NCBI GenBank assembly: GCA_032164245.1 | Contig: JAVMKO010000007.1 | Span: forward strand, 3,596,001-3,660,000 | Source of the DNA: Sternotherus odoratus | Taxonomy: Eukaryota > Chordata > Testudines > Kinosternidae | Direction: 5' to 3' | Length of the DNA stretch: 64,000 bases | Program-made: the position numbers and the translations under genes | The notes under the pieces: generated by a model | Database searches by the model: none | What the model was told of the DNA's origin: nothing | The model's input: the letters and a program-made list of their open reading frames with translations, nothing else | Shown here: positions 32,741 to 45,232 of the stretch, in pieces | How the letters are laid out: every line of letters starts with the position of its first letter | Numbering within the stretch: position 1 is the first letter of the stretch

Positions 32741-34829
32741 CAATTGGGAAGCATCTGATGATGACAGGCATCAAGGGATTTTAGAAAGTAGGAGGCAGGA
32801 ACTGAAAGTGAATCCTGGGAACAGCTGTCCTCTCATTTGGGTCACCCAGTTATCTAAACTGTTTGCAAACCCAGATTTGTAAAGCTAACAAAGCAGGAGT
32901 CCATAATCCACTGTATACTTCAGGTTTCATCTGACGCCCACATGCTGACACTGCCTCTTTGGGGCGTACGTACGCTGCTTCAGGAAGCAATGCTGAACTT
33001 GAGCATCACTTCCTGACCTGCTCCTCTGAACTTGCTGTTACTTGCCTGCACAAAAGGCTCTCAATAAACCCCACGGAGCAGCTTTAGCACAGCGACGTCA
33101 GGTTACTGTGAGAGGAACTGGAGCCTGACTGCAGTCACCTGAAAATCCAGCCACAGGATTCATATTTTTATGACTAGACATTAGCAGGCATAGATGTGTG
33201 GTAGGAGGACTAGCATATGTCCTGCTACATAGCATATGTCCCTACACAAAGCACTACCGCTTTCAGGCAGATTGACCTCCACTTTAGATTAATAAGGCTG
33301 CAAAATCCAGAAAGAGCACAAGGAACTTCTGCACAAGCGAGTACAAACTGTGCGTGTCTCTCTCTCTCTAGCAGGCAGCTTCTGAGCACGGAATGACAGC
33401 TGCCTCTTCAGCAGGCCAGCTGTCTCACTCCATTTCAATGTGCACTACAGAGAAAATAAGTTGTGCCAGATGCAAGCTGCCTCCATCCTGGGTGCTACAA
33501 TGGTGCATTATTGTGTATGTCATGCTGCTTTTTGTGTTCGTAGCTATTTTTGCTTTAACTTCCTAGTTATTGAAAATGTCTATTATAATAGTGCACAGAG
33601 GCCAACCAGTCCAGGGCCACATTGTGCTAAGTTCTGTACAAGCATATATAGGGGGAAAGTTTCAGAAGTGCCTAAGGGAACTAGAGGCATAAATTCTACT
33701 GATACTCCACTGGGCACCTATCTCTATTCCGTCCCTTTGCAAATCTCCTTCATTGTAAACAGTGCTCCCTGCCCCAAAGAGCCTGCAGACTCAAAGATAC
33801 AACATAACAGATGGCCAGCCATGCAAATGGGTGAGGAAGAAGAAGTAATTAAAAAAAATAATGGGAAGTTTTAGCACAGACTGGCTGTGTGCACAGTTTA
33901 TTTAATTTTATGTTTCTTTTCTTTTTAAAGAAGAGAACCAGAAACAGTAAGAAAAAACTGCTTCCGGTATGTTTTCAGTGGTCAAGAGCTTCTCACGTCT
34001 GTTTCAGGGTCACACCTGTTGTCGTTAACATATCATGTGGCATTCAATAAATAACTCTTCTTTAAACTTATTGGGAGGGAGCGGGGGGAAAGTCCTCTGG
34101 TGTTGTGTAGTTTTCATTTTCAAGCCTGGGGAGATCAGCAGGAGCTTTGGTGTTAAAAGAGCTCTCCATCTCTCTGGATTTTTTTAATAGAACTAGTAAC
34201 TTGGCGCAAAAGTATCTTCTCAGAAAAACCATCACATGTTAATAAGGTCCCTTAATGTACGAAGATGAAGGTGATGGGGGACATTCATGTTTTCAGTTAA
34301 TTCAACACCTGTCCTAAGCCAGCAAGGACTTGTTTATACTTCCATTGTTTTTTACACAGTAGATTAGTATCAGACCTTCATTAATATGAAGGTGCAACTC
34401 ACCAAAAATCTTTTTATTTGTATTATAACAAAATGTTAGGCCTAACACACAAGCACACTGCAATGGCGCTTTAATTCTTCATATGCAACTTTACTCCAGG
34501 CTAAAAGTTGACCTTATCTTGGAAAAAAAAATTAATTGCTAATTGAAAAATGTTCTTTGTATGTAACTAATATAAGCAGAAGTTTTTTTAAAACAGCAGA
34601 TTTGGGAGCACAAGTCTCATTGAATTATACTACGACTTGTGCTCTTAACCCCCTTAGACACTTCTGAAAATTCCCCCTTAATTCATAAATACAATTTAAC
34701 CATTAAAAGTGCAAACATGTGAGGAGTGTCACACAGGAGGAGTTTTGCAGTAGCATACATTTGTGTCTTTGTAACAAAAAATACTGCTGTAACAATAGTT
34801 GATTATTGACTGGCAGATAGAAAAATTCC
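32741..34829. other. No gene recognised; weak CR1/L3-like tail near 33596-33790
   Basis: 'gaggccaaccagtccagggcc acattgtgctaagttctgtac' and 'ccctgccccaaagagcctgc' match the ancient tail motif in reverse. The remaining sequence shows no supportable gene. The 144-codon ORF at 33440-33874 crosses this repeat and is not credible. Confidence 0.4.
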
Positions 34830-36724
34830 CTTTTATATCATACCTATCATGGAAGGCAAAGGTAAGAAAGGACAGAATATCTGGAGCAGTTGGCCTATTT
34901 GGCATTGGTGAAACAAATGATATATGAGAGAGACTCATAGAATTTTGCAAGAAACATGACTTCATTATCAGCAGTGCTTATTCTGAACAAACAGTGCAAG
35001 GTGGACATGAGAGTCACCGAGAGGGATGTATAAAAAACAAATTGATTTTGTCATGATTAACCGTAGATACAGAAATAGTGTTAGGAAGGTTAAGGGAATA
35101 CCAAGTGCAGATTGTGGATCAGATCATAGATTGGTTTTAATGAAACTGAATATCAAACTGAAAAAGTTGCAGAAAGCCAAACCCTATCTAGGATGGAACC
35201 TTGAAGGTCTGAGGTCTGAATCATGAGATACAAAGTCACTACCAAGAAAAAGTGATGCAGGTCATTACTGACAACAAAGACCACGTCACTTGGGAATATC
35301 TGAAAGATGCTATCAAAGAAGCTACAGATAAATAAGTAGAGAAGAAGTTAATAGCTAAGAAAGTCCTGTGGATAACAGATTAAATCACTGCTGTGATGGA
35401 CAAAAGAGGGAAATCAAAAGTACAAAGATCAACAACAGAAAAAAAGGAATACTCAAGACTAAAAATGGTAAAATAAATGCAGATTAGTAAAGTCTGAATG
35501 AATGGCTGGATCAGAAATGCAAAGCAATTGGATAAAGCAAACAAACAAAGTGGGGAAAAGGCTTGAAAGCCCTGCGAGAGGTAATGGAGAATCTGCTGGA
35601 GCCAGCAGAACTACCAGAAGACTTTACAAAGTTCATTGTGCTTCCAAATCTCCAGAAAGAACAACACTATCGATTGTCAAGATTACAAACAAACAGCCTA
35701 CTATCCCATGCCTCTAAGATACTTTTTCAAGTTGCTCAAGACCAAATACAAGGAAGGATTAATAAGGAAATAAGCAAACAACAATACAGCTTCAAATGTG
35801 GAAAGGGCAAAGCTTATATTACAAAGATCAATTGAAATAGAGAAAGCAGTATACTTGTGTTTTATTGACTTCCAGAAAGCATTTGACATGCACTACCACT
35901 TGAAATTGCTCAACATATTATAAACTGTAGGGATTGATGGATATGAACTCTAAGTAATAAAACAATTGTACTGAAATCAGAAGGAGATTATAGTGGGAGA
36001 TGAAAATACAGAACTAACAGAGATCAAGAGAGGAGAAGTGAGACAAGTTTGTATAATGTCACTGACTTTTTTTCAACATGTACAGTGAGTGTTTGATTAA
36101 TTTAATTGAAGAAACAGAAGAAGATATGAAGATGAATGGAAAATGGGTGAATAACATTTGCTATGCAGATGATTCAGAATAAAGTTTGATAAAGTTAGTG
36201 GATATTACATATGAATATGATTTAAAATTGAATGCGGACAAGACAAAAACCATGGTGGTCTGCAAGGATCCTGGAAAAATATGCAAGATTCCAGTGAATG
36301 ACACACCCATACAGCAAGTGAGAAATTATTCTTATTTAGGAAGCATAATTACAGAAGATGGAAGATCAGACAGGGACATGGACATTAGAATAGCAAGAGC
36401 AAAAGGACCATCCCTGAACCATAAACATCTGAGGAGAAGGGACGTAAATCTGAAGACTAAATATCACCTCTTAAAAATTTACATTTCTACTATGTTAATT
36501 TACAGCCATGAAACATAGACATTTAAACAATCAATAGTAAAGAAACTATAATCCTTTAAATTATGGTGCTATAGAAGAAGTCTGAAAATATCATTGGTAG
36601 ACCCACCATGTAATCAACAAAAAAAACCACTGGATATGATTGGAACTCAACAAATGCTAGTCAGAAATCTGATTAAAAGAAAGATGTGATTTGCAGGACA
36701 CATTTTAAGAGGTTCAGCGAGTGA
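34830..36724 (+). pseudogene. Decayed RTE-like non-LTR retrotransposon (5' part)
   Basis: Translated pieces in shifting frames follow the order of an APE-type LINE. First comes an endonuclease part, with 'GLFGIGETND'-like text near 34890 and IDFVMINRRYRNS ... ADCGSDHRLVLMKL at 35040-35160, the latter containing the SDH catalytic triad end. Next are reverse-transcriptase fragments ('ALREVMENLLEPAELPEDFT' near 35566, 'FIDFQKAFDM'-like near 35860, 'EIKRGEVRQ' near 36025). Then comes YLGSIITEDGRSDRDMDIRI with LKIYISTMLIYSHET to 36518. Stops and frameshifts break it throughout. The wording fits the RTE clade best. The clade call is by eye. Confidence 0.7.
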
Positions 36725-37845
36725 TGCATGTGGATGCATGTGGGCTCAACGGGTAGTGATTAATGGCTCAATGTCTAGATGGCAGCCAGTATCAAACAGG
36801 GTGCCCCGGGGAGATCGGTCCTGGGGCCAGTTTTGTTCAAATCTTTGTCAGTGATCTAGATGATGAGATTAATTACACCCTCAGCAAGTTCACAGGTGAC
36901 ACTAAGATGGTGGGAAAAGGTAGGAATAGGGTCCAGAGTGACCTAGACAAATTGGAGGATTGGGCCAAAAGAAATCTTGCACTTAGTATGGAAGAATCCC
37001 ATGCACTGCTGCAGGCTGGGGACCGAGTGGCTAAGAAGCAGTTCTGCAGAAATGGATTTGGGGATTACAGTGGATGAGAAGCTGGATATGAGTCAACAGT
37101 GTGCCTTTGTTCTAGTTGAAGTTAGAAATGTTCAAATTGGAAATAAAATGCAACTTCCCAACCCTTAAGATCACTGATCATTAGAACGGCTAGTCATGGA
37201 ACATGGTAGATGTATTATTTGGAGCACTTTCTGGGTGCCATCTTGATACAAAGCCAGCGGCACATTGGGCTATAACATTGGCAGCAGATCGTGGGAAGTG
37301 ATTATTCCCCTCTATTCAGCACTGGTGAGGCCACACTGGAGTATCGTGTCCAGTTTTGTGCCCCCATGACAGAAGGGATGTGAACAAAGTGGAGAGAGTC
37401 CGGTGCAGGGCAACAAAAATGATTAGGGGGCTGGGGCACATGATTTACAAGGAGAGGCTGAGGGAACTGGGATTATTTAGTCTGCAGAAGAGAAGAGTGA
37501 GGGGGGTGGGGATTTGATAGCAGCCTTCAGTTACCTAAAGGGAGTTCCAAAGGGGATGGAGCTCGGCTCTTCTCAGTAGTGGAAGGCGACAGAACAAGGA
37601 GCAGTGGTCTTAAGTTGTAGTTAGGGAAATCTAGTTTGGATATTAGGAAACAGTATTTCATGAGGAGGGTGATGAAGCACTCAAACGGGTTACCTAGGGA
37701 GATGGTAGAATCTCCATCTTTGGAGGTTTTTAAGGCCCGGCTTGACAAAATCCTCACTGGGATGATTTAGTTGGTATTGGTCCTGCTTTGATCAGGGGGT
37801 TGGACTAGATGACCTCCTGAGGTCCCTTCCAATCCTAATAGTCTA
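36725..37845 (+). pseudogene. CR1 LINE fragment (RT end plus 3' UTR)
   Basis: The frame from 36763 contains FVSDLDDEINYTLSKFTGDTKMVG and DLDKLEDWAKRN, which match the CR1 reverse-transcriptase region; the catalytic (A/V)DDT has decayed to GDT. After 37077 it shifts frame and runs into the usual CR1 3' portion ('caacaaaaatgattaggggg', 'gaggctgagggaactgggat') and the tail 'ggtcccttccaatcctaata' at 37845. It is nested in the RTE-like LINE. Confidence 0.82.
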
Positions 37846-38200
37846 AGAACATAAGAAGGGCCCTATTGAGTCAGACCAAAGGTCCATCTAGTCCAGTATC
37901 CTGTCTTCTGACAGTGGCCAGTGCCACGTGCCCCAGAGGGAATGAACAGAACAGGTAATCATCAAATGATCCATCCCCTGTCGCTCATTCCCAACTTCTG
38001 GCAAACAGAGGCTAAGGACACCATTCCTGCCCATCCTGGCTAATAGCCATTGATGAACCTATCCACCATGAATTTATCTAGTTCTTTTTTGAACCCTGTT
38101 ATGGCCATGGCCTTCACAACATCCTCTGGAAAGGAGTTCCACAGGTTGACTGTGGTGTGAAGAAATATTTCCTTTTGTTTATTTTAAACCTGCTGTCTAT
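37846..38200 (-). repeat. CR1 3' fragment of another subfamily
   Basis: Begins 'agaacataagaagggcccta' and runs through 'ggtccatctagtccagtatcc', 'gacagtggccagtgccacg', 'tttgaaccctgttatggcc', 'ggagttccacaggttgactg', the known order of this CR1 subfamily's 3' region, in reverse. It abuts the previous CR1 tail to tail. Confidence 0.82.
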
Positions 38201-38500
38201 AGTGCTTACGGGCACTGGAGGCAAATGATGGCAGAAGAACACTGGAGGCAGAAAAAGAAGATATTGGACAAACAATGTGGTATCCTGGATGGATCAAAAG
38301 GACTTTTCATCCACAAAGAGATCAGTAGAGGATCATATAGAATGGGCTGCCATGGTTGCAAACTACCAGTAGCTGGGATGCCACATCAGATGTTGATCAT
38401 GATTTATCTGTGTAAGCAGTTTCCTTTTATAATCAAACAAAAAATAAAGTTGCTTTCCAAATTCAGCAAACCAAGAGAGAATAATATTTTATGTAGGTAG
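38201..38500 (+). pseudogene. RTE-like retrotransposon, C-terminal remnant
   Basis: The segment after the CR1 insertions encodes a basic, tryptophan-containing stretch ('WTNNV..WMDQKDF' in one frame, 'HWRQ' just before). This resembles the C-terminal region of RTE-type ORFs ('RRRxxWxDNIxxWxG') and resumes the element interrupted near 36720. A diverged assignment. Confidence 0.5.
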
Positions 38501-38602
38501 CTTTTGAAATTTCATTTAGTCCCAAACTGGGATGAAAAGTCGATGGAATTTTTCATGAAACAAAATATCCTGACATTATTAATTTTGACCTTTCTATTAT
38601 AA

Positions 38603-38630
38603 TATAACATAACATAACATAACATAAAAG
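38603..38630. repeat. (TAACA)n short tandem repeat
   Basis: About five units of taaca. Confidence 0.8.
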
Positions 38631-39071
38631 TCAAAATTATAAAGTCCAAACAAAACATTTTGGCCACATCAAAATGAAAAGTTTTGGTCATTCATGTTAA
38701 AACTGACAACACTGCTACATTTTTATTTTGTTGAATCAGTATTTCCCAATGGAAGGCTGTTCCTTCAGAAAATTCAGTTCTGAAGCATGACTGCTTACAG
38801 CCTTCCACTACTTTTAAAGTATTTCATATAACAACTCAAAATACTTGTTCTCCATCTAAATGTCTTTGGACAATTGAATCCTCCTACATTTGTAGCTCAA
38901 TATCCTGTGGCAATGAGTTCCACCAGCTAACTATGTGTTGTGTGGTGAAATATTTCCTTTTGTCCATTTTGACTTATTCTACACCTGAAGAGGTAACACT
39001 GAAGGCCTAAGAGAGCGGTCTTTCTTAAAGATTATATGAGTTGGCCAAAGGAAATAATGGAAATCCTATAG

Positions 39072-39515
39072 CAGAACCTATTCCTTTCCAGATGACTGTG
39101 CCCCTTTCAGGAGTCTGATTTGTCTTGTGTACCCCCAATTTTCATCTCACTTAAAAACTACTTGCTTACAAAATCAGACTTAAAAATACAAAAGTATCAC
39201 AGCATGCTATTACTGACAATTGGTTTCTTTCTCATTTTTACCATATAATTATAAAATAAATCAATTGGAATATAAATATTGTACCTACATTTTAGCGTAT
39301 AGTCTATAGAGCAGTATAAACAAGTCTATATGAAATTTTCATTTGTACTGTATGAAATTTTATTGTCCGTATGAAATTTTAGTTTGCACTGGCTTCGCTA
39401 GTGCTTTTTATGTAGCCTGCTGTAAAACTAGGCAAATATCTAGATGAGTTGATGTATCCCTTGGAAGACCTCAGAGTATTCCCAGGGGTACCCATACCCC
39501 TGGTTGAGAACCACA
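39072..39515 (-). mobile_element. Second copy of the 160-572 hAT family
   Basis: In reverse orientation it matches the first copy over almost its whole length ('ttacaaaatcagacttaaaa', 'aactaggcaaatatctagat', 'tggttgagaaccac'). The termini are degraded and only 'cctat' remains of a possible target duplication. It carries a local triplication of 'tatgaaatttt' at 39337, 39351 and 39370 that the first copy lacks. Confidence 0.82.
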
Positions 39516-39621
39516 CCCCTATGCAACCCTAATTCAGCTGCCTTGTGCATTTTCATTAGACTTTAATTAGACAATCACATACTTTTCCTTTTTTTTGCAC
39601 ATACCTACCACCTTAAGCAGA

Positions 39622-39692
39622 GCATAGGTGATTCACTGGTAGAATTCTCGCCTGCCACATGGGAGGCCCGCGTTCGATTCACGGCCAATGCA
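39622..39692 (+). tRNA. tRNA-Gly(GCC)-like copy, probably a pseudogene
   Basis: 71 nt with a tRNA-Gly layout: 'aattctcgcctgccac' gives anticodon GCC, B box 'gttcgattc' is intact and the discriminator is A. Against the conserved vertebrate tRNA-Gly(GCC) I count about six or seven changes. These include an A-A mismatch in the acceptor stem, weakened anticodon-stem pairs (catggg instead of cgcggg) and a C-A pair in the T stem. These suggest an inactive copy. A T-run terminator is not obvious (ccttt follows). Confidence 0.7.
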
Positions 39693-39703
39693 GCACCTTT
39701 CTT

Positions 39704-39906
39704 GGGGGAGAAGGGATGGATGGCTCAATGGTTTGAGCATTGGCCTGCTAAACCCAGGGTTGTGAGTTCAATCCTTGAGGGGGCCATTGAGGGATATGAG
39801 GCAAAAAATTGTTGGATGATTTAACTGGGGATTGGTCCCCCTTTGAGCAGGGGGTTGGACTAGATGACCTCCTGAGGTCCCTTCCAACCCTGATATTCTA
39901 TGATTC
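39704..39906 (+). mobile_element. Turtle tRNA-derived SINE (Cry/Pol III type)
   Basis: 'atggctcaatggtttgagc' and 'gttgtgagttcaatccttg' boxes, then a full CR1-like tail 'ggggattggtccccctttgag' ... 'accctgatattctatgattc'. It begins 12 bp after the tRNA-Gly copy. Confidence 0.9.
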
Positions 39907-39942
39907 AGTGTTGCTCTTGAAAATCAGGTGGACTCTTTAGGT

Positions 39943-40644
39943 CAGGGGGTGGGGAACCTCCGGCCCGCAGGCCTTATATGGCCCGCCAAAGCATTCCATC
40001 CGGCCCACGCGCATCCCTGGCCGGTGCCGCGTGACTACCATTAGCCGGGCGGGGTAAGGAGGAGGCGCAGGGAGCTGACGGTCAAGGGGTTGTGGGGGGG
40101 AGGCTGGGCTGGGGGGCAGGCAAGGGGGTGGTGGTGGGGGAGGTTGGGCTGGGGAGGGGGGCAGGAGACTAGGCTGGATGGAGTGGGTGAGGTGTGGGTG
40201 CGGGAGGGAAGGAGGTTTGGTGGGGGGAGGCTGGGCTGGGCGGGTCAGGCATGGGGGGCAGGAGGCTGGAGTGGGAGGGGGAGGAGGTTAGGTTTTGTGG
40301 GATGGGCCGGGCCAGGCAGGGGTGGGGGAGGAAAGGCGGTTAGATGGGGGGAGGCTGGGTGAGGGTAAAGGAAGATCTCTCCCTACACCCAGGCTGATAG
40401 TGGGAGCTGACTGGGGCAGGCGGCAGGACCCCGGCTGTCAAGGGGCCAGGGGGAAACCCCAAAGCAGTGCAGGGCTAAGCACTCCGCCTGCCACTGCTTT
40501 GGGGTTTCCCCTGCTGGCCCCTTGCCAGCTGGAGTCTCAGCTCCCATTGCCAGCCTGGGCCCCCTCAGGGGAGGGGGACCGGCCCACGAATGACATTATA
40601 AATGTCCAAATGGCCCTTGGCAGAAAAAAGGTTCCCCACCCCTG
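39943..40644. mobile_element. Non-autonomous hAT element with G-rich internal array
   Basis: CAGGGGGTGGGGAACCT at the left faces AGGTTCCCCACCCCTG at the right. An exact 8-bp duplication, ctttaggt, lies at 39935-39942 and 40645-40652. The interior (40090-40370) is a degenerate G-rich tandem array ('gggggaggctgggctgggg'), which explains the glycine/tryptophan-rich ORFs. A short inverted segment ('ccccaaagcag' / 'ctgctttgggg') flanks 40458-40506. Confidence 0.9.
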
Positions 40645-40652
40645 CTTTAGGT

Positions 40653-42782
40653 ACATGAATATGGATTCAGGTTTGAACCCAAGTTTGAAAACTGTGATGA
40701 TTTCCCAGCTGGGAATATTAAGGGTTTGTCCTGATTCAGGCAGGCTAGGTTTGCCAGTGGTTTCTGGTTCACATTGATTAGAGAGGGGAAGGTAAGCCCT
40801 GTAAAACAGAAGATTCAGGCAGCTTGACCTTGGGCATAAAAATTGACTTCACGCAGCTGATGTCATTTAAAGGGCTTAGACGAGCTTCTGGCCTCAGGTA
40901 AACAGAACTGCCTGCTCTTCAAATCAAAGGTTAGGGCTAATGAGCCAAGGACAGTGTTAAAGCAAGATATGGAAGGAGCTATACAAGGAAAATATCCTGT
41001 GATCTAGCCACAGCTCACAGACAGGAACACAGCACTTATTCCACAGTACTTCTTCCCCCAGAATGTGAATGAAAATATTAATGTTAATTTTCTTGATTTG
41101 ACATGTTTTAAAGGAAGTTGTAGTATTTTTGCATTACAAGTTCTGCTCACCTTCAGCTAATCAAAATTCAGGGAGACCGCGGTGCACTGTAGACTATTGG
41201 GAATAGAAGCGATTTGTTAAACCAATTAATATTCAGCATTTAAAAAAATACTTTGATGACCGCTTAGCTGCAGGAAAGAGAATGTGAAGTTACACCCTGA
41301 ACCAGGGAAAGACTCCCATTGGCTTCCTAGGCTGTTGATTGAGCCCACAGTCAGGTTCACAAAACAGTCAGTGATATAAATTCTACATGGGTCTGCTACA
41401 GAAGCTGCTAGAATGGGTTTAATGAGAGATTGTTTGTTTTAAAACTAAAATGAGAAAAGGAAGAGCTGGTGTTGCATGGATTGTATTGTAGAGATCCTCC
41501 GCTCAGACACTGGACATGCCGGTCATGGGAGTAAGATACACGTCCCTGACTCTCATGGTGCATGCGTGTCAGCCTGGTCCCATTATTGTAAGTTAGCACC
41601 CAGCCGGCAAAGACTCCCCATGGAACCACTGTCTGGAGCTTAGAACTGGTGAAGTTTTGATGCACTTGCCCTACTCCTTCCCGCTTATAACACCCCTCCC
41701 CCACGATGTACCTCTTCCTACTCTAGTGGTGTTGGCATGGGAGTCAGCCATGTTCCTTTATGCCACATCCCAGAGCTTCCCTTCCTGGGGAAATTCTCAG
41801 CTAGACAATGAGGACTGAGTTCCACTGCCGGAGCAGCACAAAGTTCCTGGAAGAGGGGGAGAGACTCTGGCCTTCTTCTCTATTCTCAGGACAAAGCTAG
41901 CAAGGCTCCCAAAGCCCGTCAGATCATTTCTCCCCTCTTCTGTTGACCAACCACCTTGAATTACAGAGTAAACATTCTCAGCAGAAATGCCTTATCCTGC
42001 CCTGGGAGATATAGAGTTAGCGGCCAGAGTGTTCTTTTAGACCTTCTCTCTCAGAGTTAAACAGAGCAAAACAAGGATTTCCCCCTATGCTTTTGCAAAG
42101 GGAACAAAGCACACTCCCAGCAGCTAAAAGGCAAAGGTTTAAAGGGCGCATGTAACAAGCCAATCACAAAGATAAATGGGTGACACCCAGCTCTTTGATC
42201 TACTTACCAAGCCCTGTTGTTCTGATACCCACTTCGTAGCCAACATAGGAACCTAGATAAAAATGCCAGTAGCAGAATTCAGTTCCATCGGCAACAGACA
42301 GAAGTGATGTCCATTGGCAAGGAGAAATATTTGGCTGACGCAGCAGGGCTTGTTAAGATGCGCCATGTTCTCAGTCTTACTATCCTCATCCCAGCTCCTA
42401 GAGCGCAGGAGAGACCTGCAAGGTGTTTTGCATCCGCAGCTGGCCAGGGTATTGCGTTCTTTCCGCCTCGCTGTGGATCTAGAAACTGCTGTTCATGCTT
42501 TTACAGCTTCAGCTTAGAGCAGTGTGATGTGCTCAACTGGAATGATGTAGGGCTCCCCAGAAGCTGCAGCTAGTTCGAGATGCTGCAGGGCACTTTCTAA
42601 GGAGGGCTGGCTAACAACTGCACCCTATTCTGAGGCTGCTGCCAAGCTCATTCCCTGGGGAAATTCAAAGGTCTTCTGTAAAGTCGCAGCATTCATGGGG
42701 ACACTTCGGCTTTTAGTGCAGGTTGAAATCTGGACATCTGGACTCAGGATGCTCATCAGCAGAAGGCAGTTGGCTGTGAACA
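40653..42782. other. No gene recognised
   Basis: Unique-looking sequence. The ORFs at 42304-42573 do not resemble a known family and lack supportable exon boundaries. Confidence 0.4.
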
Positions 42783-42925
42783 TACATATGAACATAAGAA
42801 CGGCCATGCTGGCTCAGAGCAGAGGTCCGTCCAGCCCAGTAACCTGTCCTCTGACAGTGGCCAATGCCAGGTGCTTCAGAAGGAAAGAACAGAACAGGTG
42901 TTTATCAAGTGATCCATCCCCTGAG
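42783..42925 (-). repeat. CR1 3' fragment
   Basis: 'atgaacataagaacggccatg ... gacagtggccaatgccagg ... aagtgatccatcccctg' matches the same CR1 subfamily as 37846-38200. Confidence 0.78.
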
Positions 42926-45232
42926 GAATTAACTACTGACAGATCCGTCCAGACCTTTTTGTAACATTTGTCTAGGTTGGCAGGCCTGTAAAGTCTCGTT
43001 GAGTTGAAATAAATCAAATTTAGTCCTTTCAGAAGGCAGTTGATTTGAAGCGATAGAAAGCTCTCTTCCCTAGCTGGGGGAAACATTCTTCCTCAGTTAG
43101 GTGTAGTCTGAAGGGTCCCCAGGTACTGTAGCAATGGGCCTCTTAGAAATAGGCTTAATGACCTAATACAGTAGTGTTAGTAGTGAAGTAGGGCAGTCAC
43201 GAAATAGCTCACAGCTGTGTTTCAGTGGGTGCTTGTGGGAAAACACCTACTCTCCCAAGAAAGGCCACAGGATATTTACTGTCTCTAGAGCGAACACCGG
43301 ACCTTGATTCACAATGTCTCATCCGAATGATCCACACTTAGTAACCTTCCTGGGAAACTATCTGTCTCCTTTGGAATGAGGAAATGCCGAATCTGCCCTG
43401 CTGAAACTTGACATATGTGCATATGAACTTCATGTTTCTACAATGGTTGTATAGTGACAGCAAGGCTTATTACTCCATTTGGGTATCAGAAAGTTACTTG
43501 GCAAGAGCGATAAACAGAAATCACAGATTGGCATACCAGTAAAGTTAGAGGTGTGGTATTTTAAATAGACTGATATCCAGTAAACATCCAGTAACACTCC
43601 ATAAATAAAACCACTTCATTGATCGTTATGCAGCTTTTACTCTAATTAGTTCAATAAAGGGAGAAATGCTGGTCCCATTGAAGGCAATGGGCATTTTGTC
43701 ATTAACTTCAATGAGCCAGGACTTCACCCAAAGCCTCTATTTTGCTTGATGCAAAGGAAACAATTGTCAATTCCTGCATGAGGCAGCAATATGACATGCA
43801 TGGTAGATTGGTCCCATGCTATGGGTTGTTTCATTGCCTCCACTTTATGTGCTAAGGAATTCAGTAACTGATTCCTTTTGCGCTTCTGAAAGTCCTACAT
43901 TATTTATAAAGCTTTGATTCTTCCTGCTGCCAGCAATAGGCTAGCTGAGAAAATTAAATATTGCACATTTGGGACTCAGATGTTCAATTTTTCTTAATGT
44001 CTTCCTTGATTTAAATGCAGTACTTGCTTTGTCTCCCTGGTACCCCCTCCCTCCCCATCCTTTTGGAAATTGGTGACAAAGGCCTGGGGCACGGACACCT
44101 TTTATTCCCCAAACTCCCACAGAAGGCAGTTGGAGTTGTGGGGTCGGCTCAGGCCAGGAATACAGCATCAGGCTCTGAATTCAGTTATGCACAAATTTAG
44201 GAACGCTCCATTTCCTGGGGCTGGATTGTGGGATGCTTTTTTGTGATGCGCAGTCCCAGGGGTAGCAGTGGGAAGGTGTAAGTAATATGCAGTGGAGGTG
44301 AGGGATTGCAGAATTTAGACCATAATGTACGTGTATACACTGAAGTGTTTCTCCCCTGTTCCTGGGCAGAGTGATCACTATTAAAAATCAGCATGTGCCC
44401 ACAGACATCCCAAAGAGGGAGCTGAGACAACAGAGAGTATGGCAGTCTCTCAGATACCACTCTCTGGCAGCAGTGGGTAAATGTTGGCATTTTAAATTGG
44501 GATTTTTGAAAGGGCCTAAGGGGATTCCCTTTGAAACTGAGTGGGAGCCAGTCCCCTAGGTCCCTTACTCCTCTTTGAAAATTTCAGCCATAATGGAGAA
44601 CCTCGCGCTAGTTGAAGAAACCAAGAGTCAATGAAAAACCACTCAAACACCATTACCCTGTTATGGCCAGGACCCTATCGTGCAAGGTGTTGTACAAACA
44701 CTGTTGCATGTCTCCATTGTGTAGAACCGCTAAACCCCAACGGGGTTGTTGCGGAAAATCAGTGTGTCAGCTCTGGGACAGCTGAGAGCTCAGTATTGCG
44801 GGGGCAATTCTTAGCTGGCCAAATCCATGTGTTTTCCAGCCCCTGTGTGTCAGCAGCATGTAATTGAGACCTGGACACATGTAACCCAAAGATCCTTTGT
44901 CATGAAAGAAGTAACTTGTTGTTAATCTCCTATACCAGCTCATACTACAATAAGAAAGATAGAAATGTTCTAGTCTGGATGATGTGTCCTCGCTGAGTGC
45001 CTATTTTTTGGGGCAAACAGAAAGAGAGGAAGTAGGTAACATAAGGTTTGTTTTCCAAAGGCCTTTTTTCTAAACATGAGTCATAAGTGGAGTTTATAAA
45101 CTGATTCACACTGACTGGGACTGGGTGTAGGGCAGAAAGTCCGTCCTATAGTAATGGGGATGGACTCTTATTAAGATAAAAATGGCTTGTATCCTAAAGC
45201 TATAGTGGAATTACAGCCATTACAGTCTAATA
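42926..45232. other. No gene recognised
   Basis: Repeat-poor, mixed composition. A weak ancient-tail motif (ggaccctatcgtgcaaggtgttgt) lies near 44669. Confidence 0.4.

Noticed and set aside
33440..33874. 144-codon ORF on the plus strand
   Set aside because: It crosses an ancient CR1/L3-like tail and has no recognisable domain, promoter or splice context.
39622..39692. Functional tRNA-Gly gene
   Set aside because: Several stem mismatches and no clear T-run terminator, so described as a probable pseudogene.
40090..40777. Glycine- and tryptophan-rich ORFs of 90 and 160 codons
   Set aside because: They translate a degenerate G-rich tandem array inside a hAT element with clear target duplications.
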